Source: Rotaria sp. Silwood1
Taxonomy: Eukaryota; Rotifera; Eurotatoria; Philodinida; Philodinidae
Reading direction: 5' to 3'
Assembly: GCA_905250075.1 (NCBI GenBank)
Contig: CAJNOP010000086.1
Span: 124,001 to 188,000 of the forward strand
DNA: 64,000 bases
The translations under genes were made by a program, and so were the position numbers. The notes beneath the pieces are model-generated. The model saw nothing but the letters and a program-made list of their open reading frames with translations. It searched no databases and was not told the origin of the DNA. This document shows, one piece after another, positions 34,079 through 46,379 of this stretch (positions are counted from its first letter, which is position 1; each line of letters opens with the position of its first letter).

Positions 34079-35235
34079 TTATTTCTCTATTTGTTTTGTC
34101 TTCTCATTTCGGTAGTTTAACCATAAAAGCATGGGTCTAGCGAGAAAAAGTCCAATCGATCCATACAAATTTCCAATTGAGCTTAATTGTAATGATGAAC
34201 CATATACCAAATGATAATTTAAAAATGAAAACATATGAATAAGATCTTCAATTGCCATACATGAGACAAACAGTTTTAATATCTATTTTTCTGTTGAATG
34301 AGTATCAGCTGGAGTAGATATTGATGTAGTGCAATAACGTATCAAGAAATATTCAATCATTCCCAAAAGGATCATCACCATACTGAAAATAGGAAGATGA
34401 AAATGTCGAAACTAAACAGTTAATCGTTTACTAAAGTTTTAAGGTAAAACGTGAAATAAAATTTTTTCGAACATCTTTCTATTCGTTAACCTTAAGTTTG
34501 CTTCTTCAATACACGATCATCTCTTTCTGCCTCTCTGAACAACAAGAGTTTGCAACCAGTCTGGACAGAACCGCCGTGGATAGATGACGAGGTAACGAGC
34601 TAACAAGTCAGCTCGCCACGTTACCACTCTTACTATCAGCAACAAACTTGATCTTTTATCCTCACTCTCACTGTTACTCTCATTCTCAACTCATTACCAC
34701 ATCACCTTATCCTCGGCTGTTCCGCTGTGACTTAAGGCAAACTGTGGCATAATGAGCACCTACCAGAACATTCTGGTTATCGTATGTAACACTGAATGGT
34801 CCATAACATTTGAGTTGTTAAAAGATGGACATAATTGCTTTAGTAATGTACTAGGAAAAAACATTCCAAATCGGTCAATACTAAGATTAACTACAATTGC
34901 CTCACCATATTGTAAAATTAGTACAAAGAAAACTGAATATCGAGCTGACGAAATCATTATCTGAAACATAGAAAAAGACTTGCTAATTTTTGTTACATGA
35001 AATTCATTGTTAGAGTAGATCATCAAAATAAAAATTGAAAATAAAGAACTTGCATTTTCAATCTAAGAATCGATAGACGAATCATCTCTTTGAAGAGATA
35101 ATTTTGTACTTGAAGGATTCTATCGTCGTATCGCAGCGAAATTAAAGCTGATAGTATAAAAAAAATTTTCACAATAAACTTCAGCTTTGTGGGTATTTCT
35201 TCAGAACGTACATGCCCCATTACAAAGTTTGACAT
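34079..35235 (-). pseudogene. multi-pass membrane protein gene with an in-frame stop
   Basis: Three exon-like blocks join in phase on the minus strand: about 35235-35050, 34960-34764 and 34382-34079. They give roughly 230 residues with several hydrophobic segments (FIVKIFFILSALISL, YSVFFVLILQYGEAIVV, MVMILLGMIEYFLI, IGLFLARPMLLWL) and a charged tail ending EKTKQIEK. A TAG at 34285-34283 interrupts the last exon after HSTEK, yet 67 further sense codons follow in the same frame. A 56-bp intron that would remove the stop has the wrong phase. I do not recognise the family. Upstream exons beyond 35235 are unclear: two short exon-like pieces near 35250-35440 do not join cleanly. Either a recent pseudogene or a base error at the stop would explain this. 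Confidence 0.55.
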
Positions 35236-35259
35236 GAAAATCTAACACAATATTTTCTT

Positions 35260-37548
35260 ACATTTTGCTTATACCAGCAAAGTTGTTCACAATCTAAAAA
35301 GTAAAAACGATGAGAAACATAAACTGATACTTAACAAACAAATAAACGATAATATATGTATAATCTTACTGCCTGATGCGTTTACGCAAAAATGGAAGAA
35401 GAAAACAAACACAAATTGCAAGTCATGTTTAGATGATAGCAGTACTGTTAACTAAACATAAACTCTTATTGAATACTACAGAGAGGTTTTTAAGTTCTCG
35501 AATCAAAATCTACATTTTTCTAGCAAAGTTCACTACGTACACTTTGTTTTTGTGAGCAACATGTAAAACAGCATATGATATACTGTCAGATCCTATATAA
35601 GTCACACTTTTGTCGTCAGATGCTGACGTCATCTATGCATTTGATATATCTTTTTGGCCCTAAAAATGCTATAATGCAATTTGCACATCAAAAAATTCTA
35701 AATTTAATTTAAAATTTAATGAAATAGGTCTTATTACAGGACGATTTTTGCATTGATATTCTTACGTCAAAGTTGTCATCGATTTGTTTCAGATTATTTT
35801 CATATGTTATTGTTCAAGATGTATTCGTTATAACTGATCCTGTTATCTTATTTAATCTGTTTTAGATTTTTCTCTAATAACAAGGTGCAATCTCATTCAC
35901 ATGAGTTTTATGTTGTCGAAGAGAAAAAATAAATTTCTTTTTATGTTGTATTCTTTTTATCTTTTTTTTTATACAAAAAGAAATAAAATATTTGTTCATT
36001 TTATGAACACTAAAAAGAATATCATGAATTGGTCTAATATAATTTTCAAATTCAGTTCTCTATTCATTCGAAAAATTTGTTTACATTGAATCTGGATAAG
36101 AATGATTGTTTGATTATTGTTTATGAGAGAAGATGTAGGTGATCTTGAACAGAAACGCATCATCATGCCGATCTCTTTAACAACGAGCCTCTTTTCAGAT
36201 GCATTATTAGTAAAACGAGAGAAGCTAGTAATGCGTACATATTATAATAATGCTGTTTTGGTCATTGTAGAGTATATTATATGGAAATCTTTTGAATTTA
36301 TTCACAGGAAGAAAAAAAACATAGATGTCATCAAAGCGAAACGCATCTCCCATTAATTAAAAGAAAGAAACGACTTTTTACCCTTCTGACAATATACCGA
36401 TATGGAGCACAAGCAGGAAATGTTCTGTAGATTTTGCTTCTGCTTAGTACACTTAATATTACAAACACTGCCCTATTAATTAATTTACAATTATAGGAGA
36501 GGAAAAAAATCATTGATCCACACATTCTATCTATCATATATATGTATAGAAAGATAACGTTCGATACAGAGTACATGCACATGCAGGCCTCTCTATAATC
36601 GGACATCGTGTGGATACGTCAGACTCTGAACTATATTCACGATTGTACACATGAAAGTTTTGCTCATGTGCGCGCATTAATATATTGTCACACGGGAGAA
36701 CATACGAATATTCTCTTAAACCGCTCACGCGTGCACACGCATGAATATGAAGGAGCCTTTTTGTGATATAAGATTCAAACATACATACTTTGTGTTATAA
36801 GATAAACTTCTTCGCTATTCGACCATTTACTTACAGTAGAATTCTGATCAAGCGTGTATAATATAATGGTTATCTGGTAACTATGAGACATGCATGTACG
36901 CGGATGACATTAGTCATTGAAGTATTTGAAAAAAATGAATAAGTTTTTTTGATCAAATAGTGTAATTATGGAAGAGAAAAAATTAACTCCTTACAAAATA
37001 TAATTAGAATACAAAGAGAAGAAAAAATAAAATCTGGCAAGTTGCAGCATGCATCCTGCATGATGAGAAAAATTTGCATTTCAACGTTAAATTACTGTAA
37101 TAATAATTTTCGTAAACAGGACCTTCTGCATTGGCATAAAGAGTATTGTAAAATTCTAGTCATCTGACAACTTGCACGCAAGAAATACTTTGACATTCAA
37201 TGTGGATCATATGTCTTGCATGGATACGCAAGGATATTACTTACAAATATTTCCAACGATGAATTCTCGCATGATCTCAAATGTTTTACTTGAAAATTAA
37301 AAAAGTTATGTTTTCACGCGTGTTTTTGCGACACGTGCCTCTTTGCATGTTTTATTCTCGTATACTTGCACGAGATAATGGTTACTATTAAAAATGGTTT
37401 GCATGTTTGTACATGATAGATAGTCACTCAAAAAAGCTTACAAACAAAGGGAAGTATCTGATATTTTCCCGCAAATATATGCGTGTTCCAAACTTCGGTG
37501 TTCGACAAGGCAAGAGAATAGGATAAAGATTACAAGTATACGTAGACA
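35260..37548. other. intergenic stretch
   Basis: No supported gene. Between about 37020 and 37400 there are repeated words such as CTTGCATG, TGCATGCATCCTGCATGATG and CACGCG, giving a faintly repetitive texture with no clear period. The remaining open frames look like chance. Confidence 0.4.
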
Positions 37549-37806
37549 CTATTCAAATAAATTTGATTTTATATCATTTCTATATTGGAACAACAACACA
37601 TGACATAGTAATAAAATAAATAAACGTTTATTTGACATAATTAATAACATTGATGTAACTGTATGGATAGGTGCTAATGGCATATTTGTACTTAATTCTG
37701 TTTGTTTTATTACAGTCATTGTTATTGATGGATATTTATGTCTATAATATTCTTCTGTTATCATTTTAATGTTTTCATCCAATCGATCATGAACTGTTAA
37801 AAACTT
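37549..37806 (-). CDS. possible terminal exon of an unidentified gene
   Basis: On the minus strand a splice-acceptor-like TTTTTAACAG is followed by an open frame reading HDRLDENIKMITEEYYRHKY, a Thr/Ile-rich middle, and a hydrophobic segment (LFILLLCHVLLF), ending at TAG 37549. Codon choice resembles nearby genes. No upstream exon is visible: the sequence 5' of it is the GT/CA foldback and then the 3' end of the next minus-strand gene. It may be a stranded fragment. Confidence 0.25.
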   Translation of the reverse strand, partial: KFLTVHDRLDENIKMITEEYYRHKYPSITMTVIKQTELSTNMPLAPIHTVTSMLLIMSNKRLFILLLCHVLLFQYRNDIKSNLFE

Positions 37807-37820
37807 TTTAGTATTTCAAA

Positions 37821-37970
37821 GCGTGAGGTGTGGTGTGGGTGTGAGAGACTACCTACTTTTCACAATAACACACCACACTCGAACCCAAATGCCACACTCA
37901 TACGCTACGTCTCCTCCCCTTCCCCCTCCCCCATATCCACACACTCACACCTACACCCTACCCTTGCATA
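37821..37970. repeat. GT/CA-armed foldback, copy 5 (largest)
   Basis: The left arm GCGTGAGGTGTGGTGTGGGT continues GTGAG. The right arm holds CACACCACACTC and GCCACACTCATACGC, and the outer GCGT pairs with ACGC. A further C-rich run follows at 37911-37970 (CCCCTTCCCCCTCCCCC, then ACACACTCACACCTACACCC). Confidence 0.6.
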
Positions 37971-38236
37971 AAATATGAGCTTTAAAAGTTCTAACAATCT
38001 GTATGATCCTCCTTCTTAGATGTTCCTAGACAACGCCCTGAAGCTACTCTACTTCAGATATAAGTCACAGGTATTTTCGGTCGAATTCATTTCCTATGCA
38101 CTGTACGCCTAACCAGTAGAAAAAAATCGATAAAATAATTTTTTTTTCGCGAAAATTAGTTGGATACCTTTGGATTTACCCATAATCAAAATAAAATAAG
38201 CTGTCATACAATGTACGTGTAGAACGAGCTAAATTA

Positions 38237-40214
38237 TTAGTTTTTTAATTGTAAATATTGAACATGATGTGGATATGCTTTGAGTGAATGAAATGTTGAG
38301 CGTTGCTGTTGAGACGTATAATTAAATTGAAAATTGGGATTGAATCGAAACTCATATGTAAAATTTGTCAATTGTTCATTAAGTTTAAATACATGTACTG
38401 ATCGTGTGCCAGCAAATTGAGCAAGACCAAGTTTGAGAAAATAATTCACCACAAGAAATCGATTTTCTCCATTTGGATGTAAAATTACATGAGAACCTGT
38501 TATATTATCATTATTTGCACAATATTGACGAAAAGTAGTTGTTTCATTTGTATCAGGATTTAAAATCGGCACACTATCAAGTGCCTGATCATAGCAAAAG
38601 TCAAATAAATTAAGAATTTCTGGATGTTCGGGTTGTGTTATATTAAATAAAATAATAAATCGCATTTGAAATGTCATTAACAATCGCATACCATCAGAAG
38701 ATATTGAAATGAGTCCTGCACTGATTCGTTTTACATAATTATTAACTGCTGAAATATCAAAAACCGGCAGAGGTTCAGCTATGCTTGGTCCAATCAAATA
38801 TAATATGTTATCATTCGTACCACATGAATATGCACGGCCATATGGATCATTTGGAATACTTTTAACATCCATAAAACCAATTCCTTGTCCAACTCCACTG
38901 GTTTCTCTAGATTCAGTGGAAACATTAAATTGAAATGTACGTTCTAAATTTCCATCTGCTGAGAAATACCGAACAGTACTACGAAATAATATCCTCGAAG
39001 AATCATTGCCAAATAATGTAACAGGTTGAATGTAATCTGCCATGAATAGAGATTTATCATTCAGACGAGTAAATCCGTGAGGATTAAAATTAACGAAGGT
39101 CGAAGCATTATTGAGAAATGATGTTGCATTAGCAGACTCAGCATCAATCCGTTGCATATTACCAGGACTAACTCCACTCTCATTACACATCATAGTCAAG
39201 AGAAATTTCGCACCACCGATAGCTAAAAATTCGTCTGGACATGCACCAGGTATGTCCATTGCATATAAAAATTGTGGTCCATCCTGAACATTCTGAGGAA
39301 CACGCCAGACAAATATTTCTTTTTGTTTCGAAAGAAAACTCAGTAAACCACCGGAAATATAATATGTTCCATCGGATGAAATAGCAGAATGATGTGGTTC
39401 ATTTCTTGTTTGTTCGATTCCGTTGGAAGAATTGGAAACAAGCGATACGATTTTGAGAATCTGTCCATAAGTAGAAGAACTTTCGTTAAAGTCGACTACA
39501 GCAACAAAATCAGCAGCATTTGATACGGAAACATCTTGTCCAGACCAAACATATAATACAGCTGGATGCGCTGTCAATCAGAAAGGAATTCGTTTATTGA
39601 ATAAATAAAACTTTGAATAACGATACTATGTAGAAATACTTTCTTACAAATTAATCATTCCTCGAATATGATAACAAATTTTAATATATCTTTTAAACTT
39701 CTTGTCGATTAATATAGACGATCATATCTTATCTCTACATCAAAAATGACTTCATTTTATGTGATTGCTCAAATTACATCTAATGCAGAACTTCGATTTC
39801 ATTGAAAATTGGATTTATAAAGGCTGTATATTAGTGGAAAAAAGGAAACAAGAAAAATTTAATCTGCTTTTCTTCTTGCTAAAATGACAAAATATTAAAA
39901 AAAAACAAATTGCTTGCATAATATTTTTTTGAGTAGAGTAGTTATATTTGTATTTGTTCTGTGGAAATTGTGTGTTATGATATTGACGATTTATAGATTG
40001 TTCAGAATCAACGCTCTCTGATACCTTATAAACAATAATAATCAATTGAATTTGAATAATTGAACTGACCTGCAGTACTATTTTGTGAAACACTGGATCC
40101 AAGTCTCAAAATATACAAAGGAATTAAGCTTAACACAATCACCATTGAGACTCCGATCAGAACTAAACCAATGCGAATCACGACACGTATGTAACGATTT
40201 CTGAATTCAATCAT
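38237..40214 (-). CDS. membrane-anchored selenium-binding-protein-like beta-propeller
   Basis: Two exons, 40214-40070 and 39570-38237, join in phase (split codon GCG). They give 492 residues. Exon 1 encodes a basic start followed by one membrane segment (about 13-36, IRIGLVLIGVSMVIVLSLIP), so the protein is probably a type II, outward-facing anchor. Exon 2 encodes a propeller-like domain. FVAVVDFNESSSTYGQILKI, NEPHHSAISSDGTYYISGG and the late HVILHPNGENRFLVVNYFL resemble the SBP56/methanethiol oxidase family (LATVDVDP..YSQVI, then an HH pair). There are many N-x-S/T sites, fitting an extracellular location. Whether it oxidises methanethiol or binds a metal is not established. The intron is 499 bp. 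Confidence 0.75.
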
Positions 40215-42648
40215 TTCGAACTAACTTTATTTTATATCATTCATTGCCTTATATCAGAAGCGAGAGAGAAACAAAAGAGGAAATAACGAGACTAGAAAAG
40301 AGATAAAAAATAACACATCATGCATAAACAATCAATGAAATCAAAGCTTGAGAAATAAAAGATGAAACCTCAAGAATAAGTAGAGAATGTCACAACATAT
40401 TGAAGTGAGTTAGAACCCATAGTCTTTGAGAAAACAAGAGAAACATATTGTTTTTGTTCATTATCATAGAATTCTTTGTTTGATTCTTTGGTTAGGAGTT
40501 TCGTATATAGATATAAATTTTAAATTATTTTGCTCTAATCATGATTCTTAGAGTTTTTCTTTTTTATTCAACATATTTTATTTCTACGAAAAAATATATC
40601 AGGTCCTTTTCAAATAATGAAGTGTAATATTATTATTAATGTCAAAACTATATAATGAATAGGTTAACTTGTAGTAACGAACAAGAGCAACAAACTAATA
40701 AAAATAACAGTAATAATTACACAAAAGCAATGGAAAACGTTACGTTCGTTTTTACATGGAAATATATTCTTTCATTGAAGATATCATGATAATTACCAAC
40801 ATAACACTAGTAAAATCAATATAGACTTCATCAAAATATGATAGTTGATCTTTTCGCTGCCCATCTTATTATAAAATGTATATTTATGCAATTTAAAATT
40901 CTCAAAACTTATAATTGAATGATTTTGTGCTATTGTTTTAAATGTTCCTTGATTCATTTGAATTTAAGAATAATTTTGAATTCGATCATATATATGCTGT
41001 ACTTTTCGCAATTTCGACAAAATTATCAGTAAAAGAAAAATCCGTAATCTTCATTAAGTATTTGAGACACACAGTATATATCTTACAAATTTTTGTCGAT
41101 TTTGCTGGAAAACGAATACTCAAGATCAATCAAGAATATTGATGAACTACTACGTATATTCTCGCTATACTCAACATTGTCAAGAACTCATTTTTTTGTT
41201 ATTGAAGACCTTGCGCAGCTGCAACAGCAAAAATCTCCATGTAACGATTTTTTTTTCACTATAAGCTATTTATAAGCGGATTATAATATTGTAACAATCC
41301 ATGAGCAGCTTAAAAGCGCTTATATTTTCGTCTTGTAAGCCGCTGAGAGCCGCTTTGTTGAGTAAGTTACTTAATGCAGCTTAAACAATAGTTTTGGAAG
41401 TGCTATGAAGCGCTTATTATCTAAATCGCTTAAAAGCGCTGTGAGTTTCTTCATGTTTAAGCACTGCTAAGTATTTATTGTGTAAATCACATAGCTGTGC
41501 TATGCTTCTGAGTACCTCATATGAACATTTGTTTCAAAAGTTCATCTAAAGTGGACAACAAAAGTTTAAAAGATATTTCTATTTTTGTGTTTCTTTCAAG
41601 AAAAAGAAAACCAAATATTGTGGAACAAAAAGTATACAGTTTTGTTCAGTTGCCAATGCTCTTTCTAACGATATATTTGAAAGCCAAAAGAAAATTTGTA
41701 TTAATTAGTTAAAACTATCAATGATTAGTGCTAAGTTATTAAAATTAATCATTAAGAAATAACTTTTATACCAAAATATAGTCCGTTCAATTCTGCATCT
41801 GACAGTATAGATTTTAAAGATTTTGCTCTGTTCTTAATAACGATCGAATTAAAACAATATTAAAATTGTCTTAAACTTTTTCCTATAGAGAAAAAAATGT
41901 ATCACGCTTTACATCCTCAACTAACAATCAACTTGATCGAACACTAACGAACCGTATATGTCTCTATCCTGACTACATATATGTATATAAAGATACTTAT
42001 TCTCTCTTATCTTCTCAAAGAGAATAAAAAGAATAAACAGTGTCTTAAATTTTTGCTGTCCACTTTAATTGTAGTTATTATCATTTCTATTGATAATGTT
42101 ATGGGTGAATTGAGATTGTTTACTCATATATAGAGAGTGCTTAGGGTAATTCAAATATTGTAGCGGGGGTATTTTAATTCCTACATCTTCAACTAATATC
42201 ATAATAATAGAATTCTGATAAGATATTCTTGTTATGATATGTACCAGTTATATGAGATCATATTTTATCTTCGATGTGTATCCTCTTCTTGATATTCTTT
42301 TTCTCAGGTTGAGAAATTCGATCGGATTGAGTCCTATGGATGTCGGGTTACTTAACATTGCTTTATTTGATGTTCATTTTAATACTTTTGTATTAAGGTT
42401 AAAAACATAATTTAATACTTTCGCCTTAGGGAACATCAACATCAACATCTTCACTCATACCTACACCCAATAATTTATTTTTAGATGGGACAATAAGATC
42501 AGTTCACGAAGACAAAGATGAAAAAATACATATATGATAGGATGTAACTATTCCTCGTACATATGTTCATTATGAATTTATAGATCTTTTCATAAATTAC
42601 TCAAATATATTTGAAATGTATTTTAAGCTAAATCGAATCGAAGACATT
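40215..42648. other. intergenic stretch with an AAGCGCTT-rich patch
   Basis: No supported coding exon. Around 41285-41475 the palindromic word AAGCGCTT and partial forms (CTTAAAAGCGCTTAT, CGCTTAAAAGCGCTGTG, TAAGCCGCTGAGAGCCGC) recur several times, suggesting a small repetitive element whose borders I cannot place. A lone right-arm-like string CACTCATACCTACACCC lies near 42452 without a clear left arm. Confidence 0.4.
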
Positions 42649-43146
42649 TTATTTGACAGAAATATAAAGTACTGTTATTGATGCATGACCTATGGTATTT
42701 CCGCGTTGTTGTGCAAAACGCATTGCAGGATCTGTACTATATGATGTATTTATTTGCATATCTTGGGCTGTTTGTTGATAAGTAAAACGAACTGTTGGAT
42801 ATTGTTTATTGATTTCTTCTACTGCCGCTAAGCCAGCTTGACTCCGTAGTTGTGCACGCATTGGTCGTTCGGATACGGAAAATACCTTACTCAGGCCAAC
42901 TTGAGATTTACCCGTGCATTTGTTGATATAATCGATTGCTTGGTAATATTCTTCTGGTGTCATTTTACCTTTTAACCAAGTAGAATCAAGAAGAGAATTC
43001 GGATTGAAAAATCCATTAGCACCTTGAAGTTTGATAATTCCACCGTTCATAAGTTCGGCTACGGGTAAACGAGGTGTGAAATTTGCAATTTCCGTTTCAA
43101 TATCTGCTTCTGTATAGTGTCCAAACATACCACAAACACAACCCAT
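42649..43146 (-). CDS. small putatively lipidated protein, family not recognised
   Basis: A single exon encodes 165 residues. The N-terminus MGCVCGMF would suit N-myristoylation at Gly2 and palmitoylation at Cys3/Cys5, so attachment to the inner face of a membrane is likely. The remainder is a compact, well-formed domain with little low complexity: PRLPVAELMNGGIIKLQGAN, MTPEEYYQAIDYINKCTG, then SERPMRAQLRSQAGLAAVEE and a C-terminal beta-rich stretch (HASITVLYISVK). It has a faint resemblance to the GOLGA7/ERF4 type of palmitoyltransferase partner (start of an acidic helix, long loop, final strand), but I am not confident. No disruptions. Confidence 0.7.
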   Translation of the reverse strand: MGCVCGMFGHYTEADIETEIANFTPRLPVAELMNGGIIKLQGANGFFNPNSLLDSTWLKGKMTPEEYYQAIDYINKCTGKSQVGLSKVFSVSERPMRAQLRSQAGLAAVEEINKQYPTVRFTYQQTAQDMQINTSYSTDPAMRFAQQRGNTIGHASITVLYISVK

Positions 43147-44573
43147 TTTTCAATAGAAATTCTTTTAATAGAATATAAAATAATAATGATCCAGTGACTA
43201 ATGTCAATTCTGATTGATGCTTCATAAGTTGCAGATGCTTTTATGTGCTCATTTGGAAGCTTCTGACGTAAAAAAGAAAACAAAAAAAAGGAGCGTGATA
43301 ACAGTATGCGTTGAAAGCATTACTTCAACGTTTATTTTTGTTACCACCTTCACATTCTTTGTTCTTATCATGACTGTTTCATACGATTAGAAAGTACGAC
43401 AGGGCACATGAAAACTATTAACGTCCAACTTACTTTGAATTTTTGCTTTCTTTTTTACAAAACTTACACGTTACGAAAAGGACAAATTTACGTAGATATG
43501 TATGAACAATAAAGGAAGAAATACAGAATATAAATCGCATTGAGAATAAGAAAACCAAATCTTGATGTATTGCAATGTACTCGGTCGGGTTTAGTGTGTT
43601 GTGTTGTTTACTTTTACTGCTGGCTTCAACTGACTGTTCATACATGATATTTAACGTTTCTTTGTCATTTCTCCGTATCACAGTCTTTTTCCTGCCTCTG
43701 TGATAGCTATGTGTATCATCAACTACCTTTCCTCTGTAGCTCTTTTGTTCTATCTTCGTTTTCTTCTCATTCCTTGTTGTATATATAAGTGTGTTTTTAT
43801 ACCACAGCAGGGCGATTAATCATATCGAGAAGCTAAATAAAGTATAGCTCCATCCACATTAACACTTCTTCTATTTGAAATCGTCATTTGTGTCTTTTGA
43901 GTTTTTTAAAAATATCTTAAAATAATGCTGTTAATAGATTATCCCATGTTTCGTCAACTGTTTTCTCTAATTCATGTTGTGACCTTGACTTTTTAAAAAG
44001 CTTTCTGCTTGATAATGTTTCATTCTAATTAAATAGTATTAATAACAGAACTATAATCCGAGCAATGATATAGTTTAAGATAAAAACCATTCATAGGATT
44101 GTTGAAACTGAGTGGTTATATCACGATTCAACTTTTGTATCAACATCGTTCAACTTTTTATTAAATGTTTTTTTGTATTCCAAGAATCTACTTTTATTTT
44201 ACTCATAAATATATGCGTAAACTTGGCCAACCCTTAAACGTGCTATTTTATATCAAAAATTATAATTTCCAATAATGTTCTCGTTTACACCCAATTAACG
44301 TTTATTTGAAAAATCAATGCAATCGTTCCTCAATAGAAACAGAATGAAATATAGAATGATAGAATATCTAGGTGAGTCTATCAAAATAGAGTGTGGGTCA
44401 ATGTCTTCCATTCGCTTACACTCCACACCCACACCTCCGAGAAAAAAATCGTCTGTTCTGCTTTGAAGAAATGTGCTATAGACAGCAAGAAACAGTCTTC
44501 TTTGTCTGACTGGTCCAAGCGACGAGTTCGGCGGGTATTGTTTGTTGCAATCCTAAATAGCGATATTCATCAA
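43147..44573. other. intergenic stretch between divergent features
   Basis: This should include the promoter of the minus-strand lipidated protein at its left edge. No other coding exon is supported. The foldback at 44389-44437 lies at the right edge, about 140 bp before the F-box pseudogene start. Confidence 0.4.
44389..44437. repeat. GT/CA-armed foldback, copy 6
   Basis: Left arm GAGTGTGGGTCAATG; right arm TTACACTCCACACCCACACC ending CTC. The outer GAG and CTC pair. Confidence 0.6.
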
Positions 44574-46263
44574 ATGAATACACAGAAAATGTCGCACTAT
44601 CCAAGTGTTTTACCTACTGAATTAATCGAAAAGATTCTTGATCGTGCCTCCCTCGGTGATATTCTTTTGTCGATGTGTTTTGTCAACAGACGTCTTTATT
44701 CTATCTCTCTTGTCTATTCTTGTTTTCAATTCGATTTTGTCTGTAATCATTTACCTAATCTGGCAGCTCGCATCGTCTCATTGATCTTTGACAATGAGTT
44801 TAACAGAATAACAAGAGCAAAAACCATCCGTTTTTTTTCTTCGATTACTATGCATAACACTTTTCTGAATTTACATTCGATTACTCTCGATGAGATCGAT
44901 TCGAATGTTTGGAACTTGATTCGAATTCGACTTCCAGTATTCATAGCATTAAGATCAATGTGCATCCGTGATGTTTATGATTCAAACGGATCGACACCCA
45001 GCGTTAATGTCGCTCATTTTTCATGATTTTTTTATTCACTGTACGATCATTAAAACAACTTTTCCTCAATACATTGTTTTGTCGGTCTGAAACAATAAAC
45101 ATTTCATCATCTTATTCAATGCAATCAACTACTATTGAGTGTCTAACAGTAACAGGTATTCTGACTAACTTGCATCAAATTTTTTCTTATTGCACCAATG
45201 TTACGTCAACTCAACGTAGCATTAATTATTAGTCAATTTTTTCACGTCGACATCATTTTTCAACAATCTTTCAATTTACAAGAATTATTGATCAGAACCA
45301 ATCATATAACTATGCTCGAGATTAAATGCTTGCTCTCGTCGATGACTTGTCTTACTCTTCATATCTCTGACGTGACAAGTGATATGATTAATGTCAATGC
45401 ATGGATACCATTGTTGGCTAGAATAATCTTATTTCAGTTTCTATTTAGAATTTTAAATAGAAACGATGTCAATCTTGAATCTTGTCGCACTCGATTCTGG
45501 CTTGAAGAGAAGAAATGGTATGTCACATTTGATCAATGGATTGATACTACTTATTCGTTTCTTTATACGAATCCATGCTTTACAATCTATTATCATTAAT
45601 CAAGATTTATGGAAAAAACATTGGTGACTAAATCAACTGGACTAGAGCCGACGACATTTCCACATGCTAAAGATTTGGTTTTTGACAGTCATTTACCGAT
45701 GAAAAAAAATACATTTAGACCGGTTCACTCATACCCGTACGTTAATCGTGAAAGAAGATCTTGACATATCATTTGAATACATTATTCGTTGTATTGATTT
45801 CTCATGGATCACTACTTTCATTGAATACGAATTGAACAGAGAAAAGTAAAGCAAAGAATTTGTACAAATTCTTGATAATCTTCCACGTCTACGTTCTCTT
45901 TGCTTGAATATCTCATCCCTCATCGTGTTCTTTGATCAACATTGGCCACAAATCATTGAACTTACCATGAACAGCAATTCTTGTGATTCATGTAAATCAT
46001 TATCATCAATCGAAATCGATGTATTTAGGTATTCCTTCATTCAACTGAAGCGATTACCATTTGATCGTCAATGTATTCGAAAACTTTCAAGATTATTAAA
46101 CAACATGACTATGACATTATCAGACATATGGATTCGTCATCATGATAATCTCGATGATTCGAATCCCCCATTGATTACACGCCATTGGCTTGAACAGAAT
46201 ACAGACCTATGCAACTTTGACTATTTTTATGATAATAAATGGGATGTTCATTTATGGTTCTAA
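44574..46263 (+). pseudogene. F-box/leucine-rich-repeat gene, decayed
   Basis: The ATG at 44574 opens an F-box: MSHYPSVLPTELIEKILDRA, then SLGDILLSMCFVNRRLYSIS. Leucine-rich text continues to 45026, where the frame ends. The same kind of text resumes in a second frame (about 45023-45190, VRSLKQLFLNTLFC), a third (45198-45599, SFNLQELLIRTNHITMLEIK) and, after a degraded stretch at 45600-45850 with stops, a last block (about 45855-46263, FVQILDNLPRLRSLCLNISS to NKWDVHLWF). At least three frameshifts and a TAA near 45848 are needed to read it. Intact F-box proteins are substrate adaptors of SCF ubiquitin ligases. It converges with a second F-box relic on the opposite strand. Confidence 0.75.
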
Positions 46264-46379
46264 TTTTATACATATTTTTTGTTTTATACTGAAAATTGTT
46301 GTGTAAGATTTTCATCAAATTGTAATAAACAGAAGGCATCTTTTTCGACAACAACAATTTGAATAAAATTCGTTTATAT

